Of a stretch of DNA of 64,000 bases, positions 27,252 to 34,561 are shown piece by piece. Numbering within the stretch: the first letter of the stretch is position 1; each line of letters starts with the position of its first letter. This DNA is from Ferrimicrobium sp. (GTDB taxonomy: Bacteria > Actinomycetota > Acidimicrobiia > Acidimicrobiales > Acidimicrobiaceae). The notes under the pieces were generated by a model. It searched no databases. It worked only from the letters and a program-made list of their open reading frames with translations, and was not told the DNA's origin. A program made the position numbers and the translations under genes. The stretch lies in the NCBI RefSeq assembly GCF_027364955.1, contig NZ_DAHXOI010000009.1:48501-112500 (forward strand), in the 5' to 3' direction.

Positions 27252-28163
27252 TCAGGCTGCAGATGTCTTCAGGGCAGGATGATCCGCTAGGCGACTGAGT
27301 GCAGAAGCTTCAAGCCTGCGGGCCCTTCGCGGTCCAATACCAAGCATCCTGGCCGTAGCCTCAAGGGACGCAGGCCGATCGCCGTTGAGGCCAAAACGGA
27401 GGGTGACCACGTCTCGCTCAAGTTGGTCGAGCTCTTGGACTGCCTTGCGTAGCATCTCGCGGGAGATGGAGTCATCGATGTCGTCTTCAAAGGAGGTATC
27501 CGGCCCGACGACTAGATCTCCAAGACTGGTCTCTCCTTCAGGCCCTACGGCTTGATCGAGGCTTGCGACGACACGTGCCGCATGACGGACGTCCGCCAAT
27601 TGGGAATGCGAAAGGTTCGACGCCACTGCAATCTCGTCCTCGGTTGGAGGGCGACCGAGGTCGGCAGCGAGCTCACGGGAGACGTTATCGACTCGACGCG
27701 AACGTTCCGCAGCCTCCATCGGGAGTCGTATGGCCTGTCCATGGTTGTGCACTGCCCTCTGTAACGACTGGCGCACCCACCATGTCGCGTAGGTGGAGAA
27801 CTTGAATCCACGGCGCCAATCGAACTTCTCGACGGCACGGATGAGCCCAAAGGTGCCCTCTTGGATGAGATCAGAGAGCTCCACTCCTCGATCCTGGTAG
27901 CGGCGAGCCCAGTGAACAACCAACCGTAAGTTCGCTGCCACCATCTCCACCTTGGCTTCTTCATCGCCATCGCGCACACGTTTGGCCAACTCCACCTGTT
28001 CGGCAGAGGAGGGGAGTGGGTGCTTTGCGAGATCGTCGAGGAAGAGGCGAATGGAGTCGGCACCGAGCCCAGCCGCGGCCAAGGCCGTATCGACCTCGGC
28101 TTGCGCTGAACGGCGACGCCCCTTTGCCTCACTCGTCACTGCTGTCGTTTGCTTGTTCGCCAT
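27252..28163 (-). CDS. RNA polymerase sigma-70 factor, SigA/SigB-like
   Basis: 303 residues with regions 1.2 to 4. [27 protein letters not shown] is region 1.2; [39 protein letters not shown] is 2.1-2.2; [19 protein letters not shown] is 2.3-2.4. Region 3 begins [14 protein letters not shown], and region 4 ends in a helix-turn-helix ([27 protein letters not shown]). There is no long region 1.1, and the region-4 HTH departs from primary sigma factors, so I call it a group 2 factor. It has its own promoter (28281-28309) and a 110-nt leader with a direct repeat. Confidence 0.9.
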   Translation of the reverse strand: MANKQTTAVTSEAKGRRRSAQAEVDTALAAAGLGADSIRLFLDDLAKHPLPSSAEQVELAKRVRDGDEEAKVEMVAANLRLVVHWARRYQDRGVELSDLIQEGTFGLIRAVEKFDWRRGFKFSTYATWWVRQSLQRAVHNHGQAIRLPMEAAERSRRVDNVSRELAADLGRPPTEDEIAVASNLSHSQLADVRHAARVVASLDQAVGPEGETSLGDLVVGPDTSFEDDIDDSISREMLRKAVQELDQLERDVVTLRFGLNGDRPASLEATARMLGIGPRRARRLEASALSRLADHPALKTSAA

Positions 28164-28207
28164 CGCTATCTCTTCTCATTCATATGTACGTTTGGAAACT
28201 CCTCAGT

Positions 28208-28242
28208 ATGCCAACAACCACTGCATGCCCAACAACCACTGG
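28208..28242. repeat. Direct repeat in the sigma gene leader
   Basis: CCAACAACCACTG occurs at 28211-28223 and again at 28229-28241, each preceded by ATG and C residues, so an 17-18 bp unit is duplicated in tandem. It lies between the predicted start of transcription (about 28274) and the sigma start codon, i.e. inside the untranslated leader on the minus strand. Confidence 0.8.
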
Positions 28243-28280
28243 AAGCGTGGCCACCATATGGCAACGCACACCATAGAACT

Positions 28281-28309
28281 ATCGTATCAAAAATTTGCCG
28301 GATATTCAA
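28281..28309 (-). promoter_or_regulatory. Promoter of the sigma factor gene
   Basis: On the minus strand TTGAAT (28309-28304), a 17-nt spacer and TACGAT (28286-28281) match the -35 and -10 consensus of housekeeping sigma factors. Transcription would start near 28274, leaving a leader of about 110 nt. The surrounding DNA is AT-rich, unlike its neighbours. Confidence 0.6.
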
Positions 28310-28587
28310 GGTCGTGCTGAAAAATTGGCACAAAGTTCTATCGGCACGCATGAGGCCGTGAGTTGAGCAGTGAGTCCAACATCCTTGGGATTCGATTATA
28401 GTCGGTGGACCCCGACCGCCCCACACGTCCAGGGTATCCAGCCCCAGGCGCAACCGACGTGATCGGTGCGCCCGCCGTTGCAACTGGAATATCGTTCCTT
28501 CAGGCAGTGTTAAGACAAATATCAGGTAAACGAGTTAGGCTGTGCAAAGAGTAGTAACAAGGGCGGTTACCGGTTTCGGACCAACAG

Positions 28588-28623
28588 GAAGGTTGTGAGC
28601 AGCGAGAAGGTTGTGAGCAACGA
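28588..28623. repeat. 18-bp tandem duplication
   Basis: GAAGGTTGTGAGCAGCGA is followed directly by GAAGGTTGTGAGCAACGA (one mismatch). It lies about 165 bp before the LolA-like gene in non-coding DNA. Confidence 0.85.
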
Positions 28624-28785
28624 GACTTCTTGAGGGTATCCTCTCGAACGGGGATCATTTGGCGAGTGGTGGTTATTCCATAGTGTTCAGCTCGGGAGTA
28701 TTCTGGCTAGGAGTGCGTTGGTGAAGTCATGGCCCTGGTTGGGCCAGACAATGACCCAAGGTTTTGGTTGTAGAAGGAGAGAGTA

Positions 28786-29850
28786 ATGGCACGTTGGAAG
28801 TATCGATTTGGAATCCCGCTCGTCGGTGCCGCGGTGGCGCTCGGTGCGGCATCGCTGACGCCAGCACTGACCAATGCGCAAACTCCCCTGTTGCAGCCAA
28901 TGTCAGCGTCTCAGCTGATCGCTGCGGTCATCGGAGCGGCACCGGTGCAGTACTCAGGCCAACTGCAAATCACCTCCAACATTTTGGGTTCAGATGCCTC
29001 CCTTCTCTCTAGTGTGGGTCAAGGCGTCGCGCTGCCTGAAGGCACCTCGCAGGTGATGGTCTATCGAGGCGCAGGAGCAAATCTTCGCCTTCAGGAGATC
29101 AATGCCCAGTCGGAGCGCGATCTCTATGTGAACAGCGCTGGGGCTTGGTCATGGAACTCAGCGAATACCTCTGCCGAACATGTAGCGTTCGGATCCTCGA
29201 CGCAAGAAAGTTCCTCCATGCAACAGATGAATCCGACGGAGATGGCGGATGCGCTTGTTGGGCGTCTTGCTCCGACATCTGACGTCACCGTCGGCGCGAA
29301 CACCTATGTCGCTGGTCATGCCGCGTACACGCTCTCGCTCGCTCCGCTGCAGTCAGGATCCACCATCTCGTCGGTACGAATCTTTGTGGATGCCAAGAAC
29401 TATCACGTGCTGGCGGTGTCCGTGAACTCTGTGTATTCTTCGAGTCCGGTGCTACAGATGGGTTATCAATCGATCACGTTTGCGGACCCGAGTACCTCGA
29501 ACTTTGCCTTCACGCCCCCAACGGGCGCGACGGTGAAGACGGTGACTACCACACAGCTGCAGGCGATGTTCGATCCAATGAGCACCTCCACCAACCCGGT
29601 GACCCTAGGGACGAGTTGGCAGACGGTCGATGAGTTGCCTGCGACGCTGCTGGGTCAGCTTTCGAGTTCGATTGGGGCAAAGGGTCTTGCGGAGCTTGAA
29701 ACCCCGGTTGTATTGGCCAATGGCGAGACGGCGGAGTCGATCCATACTGCGCTGTTTAACCTCTTGGTCTTGCCCAACAATGGTCCCATCTTGGCTGGTG
29801 CGGTGCGTGGTTCGGTACTTGAGAGTGATGCTGGGGCGCTTGGCTTCTAA
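28786..29850 (+). CDS. Secreted LolA-like protein
   Basis: 354 residues. A Sec signal peptide (about 1-31: Lys/Arg, hydrophobic core, cleavage near TNAQ-T) is followed by an all-beta region. This resembles the LolA/RseB fold of actinobacterial proteins beside ABC exporters: YSGQLQITSN..., YRGAGANLRLQEINAQSERDLYVN and an AYTLSLAPLQSGSTISSVRIFVD strand with SFADPSTSNFAFTPP-like end. Such proteins may carry lipids or sense the envelope. ATG 28786 follows GGAGAGAG. An ABC exporter pair follows at 22 nt, so they probably act together. Family call from fold pattern, not a signature motif. Confidence 0.6.
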   Translation: MARWKYRFGIPLVGAAVALGAASLTPALTNAQTPLLQPMSASQLIAAVIGAAPVQYSGQLQITSNILGSDASLLSSVGQGVALPEGTSQVMVYRGAGANLRLQEINAQSERDLYVNSAGAWSWNSANTSAEHVAFGSSTQESSSMQQMNPTEMADALVGRLAPTSDVTVGANTYVAGHAAYTLSLAPLQSGSTISSVRIFVDAKNYHVLAVSVNSVYSSSPVLQMGYQSITFADPSTSNFAFTPPTGATVKTVTTTQLQAMFDPMSTSTNPVTLGTSWQTVDELPATLLGQLSSSIGAKGLAELETPVVLANGETAESIHTALFNLLVLPNNGPILAGAVRGSVLESDAGALGF

Positions 29851-29872
29851 CGGCATTTCGGTTATAGCCTAG

Positions 29873-30784
29873 GTGGTTGCTGTTCTCGAGGCCGATGGCC
29901 TCACGAAGCGTTTTGGCGGTCAGCTGGCCGTCGATTCAGTTACGTTTTCGGTAGGCGAAGGTTCCGTATTCGGTTTTTTAGGGCCCAACGGCGCTGGGAA
30001 GACGACCACCATTCGTATCGCCCTCGGTCTCATCTTCCCCGATGCTGGCGGATTTACTCTTTTGGGTGAAAGTCGGCGTTCACGGTTGCACCGAGTACTG
30101 CCTCGCGTGGGCTCGTTCATCGAGGGGCCTGGCTACGTACCCTATCTCAGCGCTCGTCAGAACTTGGATCGCTTCCTTGCTGCCGAAGGCATCCGGAGGA
30201 GCGGGCGATCTCGATTGATTGGGGATGCTCTTGAGGCGGTTGGACTTGAGATGGTTGTTGATAAGCCGGTGGGACGGTATTCACTCGGCATGCGTCAGCG
30301 ACTCGGGATTGCGCAGGCACTCTTGGGCGAGCGAGACCTGTATATCCTTGACGAGCCGACCAATGGACTAGACCCGAGTGGTATGCGAGAGGTGCGCCGA
30401 CTGATCGGTGAACTTGCAGCCAAGGGCAAAACGATCTTCATCTCTACCCACTTGTTATCCGAAGCCGAACAGATCTGCTCGCATGTAGCGTTCATGTCGC
30501 AGGGTCGACTCATCAAGGCGGGATCGCTTGATGAGTTGCGGAGTGATTATGCACCCCAGCTCAAGATTGTTGGCACCCCGGTGGCATCGATTCTGGAACT
30601 CGCTGGCCCGACGGCGCGACTCGATGGGCCTTGTGTGATCGTTGATCGCGAGTTGAGCGATGGTCCCTCACTGTTACATGAGTTGGTCAGCGGTGGCGTC
30701 GATGTGACCGAGTTCACTTGGTTGATGCCAAACCTAGAGGAGATCTTCATCGCCGAAGTGGGTGAGGGTTTCGATGTTCGTTGA
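29873..30784 (+). CDS. ABC transporter ATP-binding protein (ABC-2 exporter)
   Basis: 303 residues. Walker A GPNGAGKTTT (about 37-46), Q-loop region, signature YSLGMRQRL in place of LSGGQ, Walker B LYILDEPTNGLDP and the switch His in ISTHLLSEAEQ are all present. The SLGMRQRLG signature and C-terminal extension (about 220-303) fit DrrA/CcmA-type exporters for antibiotics, lipids or peptides. It starts with GTG 29873 and overlaps the downstream permease. The substrate is unknown; the upstream LolA-like protein hints at an envelope lipid. Confidence 0.9.
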   Translation: MVAVLEADGLTKRFGGQLAVDSVTFSVGEGSVFGFLGPNGAGKTTTIRIALGLIFPDAGGFTLLGESRRSRLHRVLPRVGSFIEGPGYVPYLSARQNLDRFLAAEGIRRSGRSRLIGDALEAVGLEMVVDKPVGRYSLGMRQRLGIAQALLGERDLYILDEPTNGLDPSGMREVRRLIGELAAKGKTIFISTHLLSEAEQICSHVAFMSQGRLIKAGSLDELRSDYAPQLKIVGTPVASILELAGPTARLDGPCVIVDRELSDGPSLLHELVSGGVDVTEFTWLMPNLEEIFIAEVGEGFDVR

Positions 30785-31577
30785 GGAGTTAAAACGTGTC
30801 TTTCGGAGACCGAGAAACCTGATTATCCTTGGACTGATTGCGCTGGTCCCCATTCTTCTGGGTGTCGTGGTTCGTTTTGCGAGTCACGGGGGCCCTCGAG
30901 GTGGCGGACCGGCCTTTTTTGCCGAAATCACGCAGAATGCAATTTTTCTGCCATTAGCGGCACTCGCTTCGTTGGAGACACTGATTCTTCCGCTTGCCGC
31001 AGCCATTATCGCCGGCGATTCGGTGGCTGGTGACGCGGCTAATGGTTCTTTGCGTTACTTGCTGGTCCGACGAGTTTCGCGAACTCGGATCATCCACGCA
31101 AAAATTGTCGCGGCCCTTGCCTATACCCTTGCGCTGAGTTTCATGATCGCGATTGTTGGGTTGATTATGGGTTCGATCCTCTTTCCCCACCATCAGGTGG
31201 TTACCTTGTCAGGGGTGTCGATTACGTTTCTGCATGGGGTCGCTGAGTCGTTGTTGGCGGCGCTTGTGGTGGGTGTTTCGATCTTTTCGGTGACGATGGT
31301 GGGGATTGCAGTCTCGACTTTTACCACATCGTCATTGGCGGCAACTTCGATTGCGGTGACGGTGGCCATCGCCTCTGAGGTGCTCGATGCGATCCCTCAG
31401 CTCGAAAAGATCCGCCCTATCTTGTTGTCAAATTATTGGTCTGCGTTTATCAATATTTTTCGCTCTCCCATCCTCGCTGGACCGATCTACAAGGATCTGC
31501 TGGAGCAGTTGGGTTGGATGGCGGTGTTTTATCTCCTCGCGGTCTTTAATTTCTCTCAACGTGATATCACCGCCTAG
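30774..31577 (+). CDS. ABC-2 type transporter permease
   Basis: 267 residues with about six membrane segments (from about 15, LIILGLIALVPILLGVVV, to the last near 245-260). The order of segments and the loop GDSVAGDAANGSLRYLLVRRVSRTRIIHAKIVAAL are typical of ABC-2 permeases. It forms the channel for the ATPase encoded just upstream. ATG 30774 is 6 nt after GTGAGGG; GTG 30762 is a less likely start. The 11-nt overlap implies coupled translation. Confidence 0.88.
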   Translation: MFVEELKRVFRRPRNLIILGLIALVPILLGVVVRFASHGGPRGGGPAFFAEITQNAIFLPLAALASLETLILPLAAAIIAGDSVAGDAANGSLRYLLVRRVSRTRIIHAKIVAALAYTLALSFMIAIVGLIMGSILFPHHQVVTLSGVSITFLHGVAESLLAALVVGVSIFSVTMVGIAVSTFTTSSLAATSIAVTVAIASEVLDAIPQLEKIRPILLSNYWSAFINIFRSPILAGPIYKDLLEQLGWMAVFYLLAVFNFSQRDITA

Positions 31578-31673
31578 CACCTCGTTTGTTTGGGGAGACA
31601 CTGAGTTTGCGAAGAAGCCACCTTGGGGTGCGCGCCGCGGTCTGACTAGAATGGATAAAGAGAGGAGGTTGCT

Positions 31674-31856
31674 ATGAGCAGCATCATCAAGGTAGTCCTG
31701 GGGGTCCTCGGAGTGATCATTGCATTCGCCTTGATCTCCTTTGTCCTGAAACTCATTTCGATGATCTCCACCATCGTGATCATCGTTGTGGTCGTTGTGG
31801 TCGTTGTTGGACTGCTACGACGTGGTCGATCTCGACGCAAAGATTCCACCGCATAA
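31674..31856 (+). CDS. Small membrane protein of unknown function
   Basis: 60 residues: two hydrophobic segments (about 5-30 and 32-48, the second a Val/Ile run) and a basic tail RRGRSRRKDSTA, predicted to face the cytoplasm. The ATG follows a strong AGAGGAGG site at 7 nt, which makes translation likely. No family recognised. It stands alone, 97 nt after the ABC permease, and could be an accessory subunit of the exporter or an independent stress peptide. Confidence 0.6.
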   Translation: MSSIIKVVLGVLGVIIAFALISFVLKLISMISTIVIIVVVVVVVVGLLRRGRSRRKDSTA

Positions 31857-32069
31857 GGCGAGAGGGTTGCGCTAGCGAGTCACACCTGGACGGGCAGGTA
31901 GCCTAGCGACGTAGCGTTCAGGGTCGACGGAGGGACGGAGCCGAGCCTTGGGGCTGCGGATTCGTTTGGATCGTCTTTGGGTGTGATGGAGGGTAACAGG
32001 GGTCTCCCTGTTTTGATTCGGGATGCCCTTGATGCTCAACTCCTAGTCGGCTGGCGGCGGGTCGCCTCT

Positions 32070-32098
32070 TTGATCGGTCGCCGCATGGACGCTATAGT
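32070..32098 (+). promoter_or_regulatory. Promoter of the aldehyde dehydrogenase gene
   Basis: TTGATC (32070-32075), a 17-nt spacer and TATAGT (32093-32098) give a near-consensus housekeeping promoter. Transcription would begin around 32105, about 68 nt before the ATG at 32173. The 31857-32069 stretch before it shows no gene. Confidence 0.6.
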
Positions 32099-32172
32099 AG
32101 GGTAGCAGTCAGCGTGGGCATCAGCCAAGGTTGATGGCTAGGCTTTCGGAGCTCGGTGATGAAGGAGTGACA

Positions 32173-33642
32173 ATGACGATGAGTGTCGAAGAGAGTCGGG
32201 TAGTAGGAGACGTTCCTACTGGGCTGCTGATCGGCGGGGAGTGGCGGCATGCTCGTTCCGGCAAGGAGTTCCATGTCGAGGATCCGGCGACCGGAGAGGT
32301 GATCGCGTCGGTTGCTGACGCGGGTCCAGAGGATGCGCTCGATGCGCTCGAGGCTGCCACTCGTGCGCAGGTGAGTTGGGCGGCCACGGCTCCTCGCTTT
32401 CGTGCCGAGATTCTTCGTTCGGCCTACGAGAAGATCATGGCTCAGCAAGAGGAGTTAGCCCTCTTGATGACCTTAGAGATGGGTAAGCCGGTAGCTGAGT
32501 CAAAGGGAGAGGTCGCCTATGCGGCTGAGTTCTTCCGTTGGTTCTCAGAGGAGGCGGTTCGCATGAAAGGTGAGTACTATCGCTCACCTGATGGGATGAC
32601 GAAGGTTTTGACGTCGCGGTCACCCGTTGGTCCGAGCTACATGATTACTCCCTGGAACTTTCCGCTCGCCATGGGGACACGTAAGGTGGGACCTGCGTTG
32701 GCAGCCGGCTGCACGGTTATTCTCAAGCCTGCTGAGCAGACGCCCCTCTGTTCACTGGCACTTGGTGCGATCCTACTTGACGCAGGATTGCCGGCCGGTG
32801 TCCTCAATATCGTCACCACCTCAGAACCTGGGGAGATTACCGATCGCCTGGTGGATGACGCCCGGTTGCGTAAACTTTCGTTTACGGGCTCAACCGAGGT
32901 GGGTAAGATGCTCATGCGAAAGGCGTCTACGAACCTGCTTCGCCTGTCGATGGAGTTAGGTGGCAACGCTCCCCTCATCGTCTTCTCCGACGCGGACCTG
33001 GACAAGGCCGTACCGGGAGCGATCTTTGCCAAGATGCGTAACGGTGGAGAAGCGTGTACGAGCGCGAACCGCATTCTGGTTCACAGAGATCTCGCCGAGG
33101 CCTTCACGGAGCGTTTAGCCGATGAACTCTCAAAGATGAAGGTCGCCCGTGGTACGGTAGCTGGCGCACAGGTTGGACCGCTGATCGACCAGGATGCCCT
33201 GCTTAAGGTGACTGGCCTCCTTGAGGACGCGACGGCGGCAGGTGGGCGCGTGCTCACTGGTGGAACGCGAGTTGGGTCGGACGGTTATTTCTATGCTCCC
33301 ACGGTTATCGCAGGTGTTCCAACGAGTGCGAGGATCTTTCGCGAGGAGATTTTTGGTCCGGTGGCGCCGGTCTATACCTTCGATGACGACGACGAGGCCT
33401 ACGCTGTGGCCAACGACACCAACTACGGGCTTGTTTCCTACATCTTTACCGAGTCATTTAGGCGAGTGCATCAGGCGATCGATGCTCTGCAATCGGGTAT
33501 GGTAGGTGTGAATCAAGGTCTGGTCTCCAACGCCGCCGCACCCTTTGGTGGCGTTAAACACTCGGGCTTCGGTCGCGAAGGGGGTTTCGAGGGGATCAAC
33601 GAGTATCTCGACGTGAAGTATGCCGCGCTCAATCTGAGTTAA
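32173..33642 (+). CDS. Succinate-semialdehyde dehydrogenase-like NAD(P) aldehyde dehydrogenase
   Basis: 489 residues. The full aldehyde dehydrogenase set is present: PWNFPLAMGTRKVGPALAAGCTVILKPAEQTP for cofactor binding, SFTGSTEVGK, catalytic Glu261 in MELGGNAP and nucleophile Cys295 in GGEACTSANR. EEIFGPV and the GGVKHSGFGREGG end are also seen. It most resembles the GabD group (succinate semialdehyde to succinate), though related aldehydes are possible. The frame is open from 32131, but ATG 32173 follows GAAGGAG closely and the predicted promoter fits it. Confidence 0.85.
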   Translation: MTMSVEESRVVGDVPTGLLIGGEWRHARSGKEFHVEDPATGEVIASVADAGPEDALDALEAATRAQVSWAATAPRFRAEILRSAYEKIMAQQEELALLMTLEMGKPVAESKGEVAYAAEFFRWFSEEAVRMKGEYYRSPDGMTKVLTSRSPVGPSYMITPWNFPLAMGTRKVGPALAAGCTVILKPAEQTPLCSLALGAILLDAGLPAGVLNIVTTSEPGEITDRLVDDARLRKLSFTGSTEVGKMLMRKASTNLLRLSMELGGNAPLIVFSDADLDKAVPGAIFAKMRNGGEACTSANRILVHRDLAEAFTERLADELSKMKVARGTVAGAQVGPLIDQDALLKVTGLLEDATAAGGRVLTGGTRVGSDGYFYAPTVIAGVPTSARIFREEIFGPVAPVYTFDDDDEAYAVANDTNYGLVSYIFTESFRRVHQAIDALQSGMVGVNQGLVSNAAAPFGGVKHSGFGREGGFEGINEYLDVKYAALNLS

Positions 33643-33866
33643 GGAGCCCGTAAGGGATCCCCAGTCAGAGGAGATCGCTCAAACATCGATGAGTGGCCAC
33701 GGTGTCGGATGCTCTGTGTTGCACTCTCACCCATAGGTAACGAGTCGGCTCATCGGCTGGTTGGATATGGTTTGGAACCAAAAGCGGTGCCCAGCGCATG
33801 CCGGGTGGTCGTTGGGATTAAGTACGTCCTCTTCTGGGTTGTCAAAGGTATCCAACGAGGGAGGTT

Positions 33867-34358
33867 ATGTTGTTTCCGTATGAGTTAGAGATGGAACGTC
33901 TGGATGGTTCGCGCGAGTCGCTTAATGAGCGACGAGGTGATGTTTTGCTGGTGGTCAATGTCGCATCGCGTTGCGGTTTAACACCTCAGTATGAGGGGCT
34001 GGTGGCGCTGCACAACAAGTATGCGGATCAAGGGTTTACCGTTCTCGGATTCCCCTGCAATCAGTTCGGTGAACAGGAACCTGGCTCTGCCGAGGAGATT
34101 GCGACGTTTTGCTCGACGACGTACGGTGTCGATTTCCCGTTGTTTGCCAAGCTTGAGGTCAACGGGGAAGGTCGGCACCCGCTGTATCAGACCCTCACCT
34201 CAGTCGAGGACGCCGAAGGTGTAGCTGGAGATGTGCAATGGAACTTCGAGAAGTTCCTTGTGTCACGCGATGGAGCGACGGTGCGTCGCTTTCGGCCGAT
34301 GGTGACGCCAGAGGATGCGTTGCTCGTCGCAGGTATTGAGGAGATGCTTTCGGTTTAG
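33867..34358 (+). CDS. Glutathione peroxidase family protein (Cys type)
   Basis: 163-residue thioredoxin-fold peroxidase. The catalytic tetrad is visible: Cys36 in NVASRCGLT (Cys in place of Sec), Gln70 in FPCNQFGEQEPG, and Trp125-Asn126 in VQWNFEKFLV. Actinobacteria generally lack glutathione, so thioredoxin probably reduces it; Cys64 in FPCNQF is the extra Cys that is conserved in the family. The start ATG follows GGGAGG. It is single and may protect against peroxides. Confidence 0.92.
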   Translation: MLFPYELEMERLDGSRESLNERRGDVLLVVNVASRCGLTPQYEGLVALHNKYADQGFTVLGFPCNQFGEQEPGSAEEIATFCSTTYGVDFPLFAKLEVNGEGRHPLYQTLTSVEDAEGVAGDVQWNFEKFLVSRDGATVRRFRPMVTPEDALLVAGIEEMLSV

Positions 34359-34459
34359 GTCGTTCTGCATGGGACCGGCTGGAGGGTCGAGTGGTGCAAT
34401 GAGTGGGTTGGCCATCCATGATCATGCTGCACCGTTGGGCAACGCTCGGATCGGTAGCG

Positions 34460-34488
34460 CTGGGTCGAGCTAGGCTCGCTCGATCCAG
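34460..34488. terminator. Hairpin between convergent genes
   Basis: CTGGGTCGAGC (34460-34470), a 7-nt loop and GCTCGATCCAG (34478-34488) form an 11-bp stem with one G-T pair. It lies between the glutathione peroxidase and Pat genes, which converge, so it could end transcripts from both sides, although no T-run follows. Confidence 0.5.
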
Positions 34489-34561
34489 CCCCCATCGACG
34501 GTGGGTAGACCCGCCGGCGAGCGGCACAGTTGGGTCTTGGTTACGCGTCCATGGGTGGCTC

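Larger units (their letters stand above)
28164..28785. other. Divergent gap upstream of the sigma gene and the LolA-like gene
   Basis: 622 nt. The left part holds the sigma promoter and a direct repeat (separate entries). Next to the LolA-like gene there is an 18-bp tandem duplication (28588-28623). The open frames crossing it look random. No tRNA, RNase P RNA or tmRNA motif was recognised. Confidence 0.5.

Noticed and set aside
28166..28483. 105-codon minus-strand frame upstream of the sigma gene
   Set aside because: It runs through the predicted sigma promoter and repeat and has no recognisable domain.
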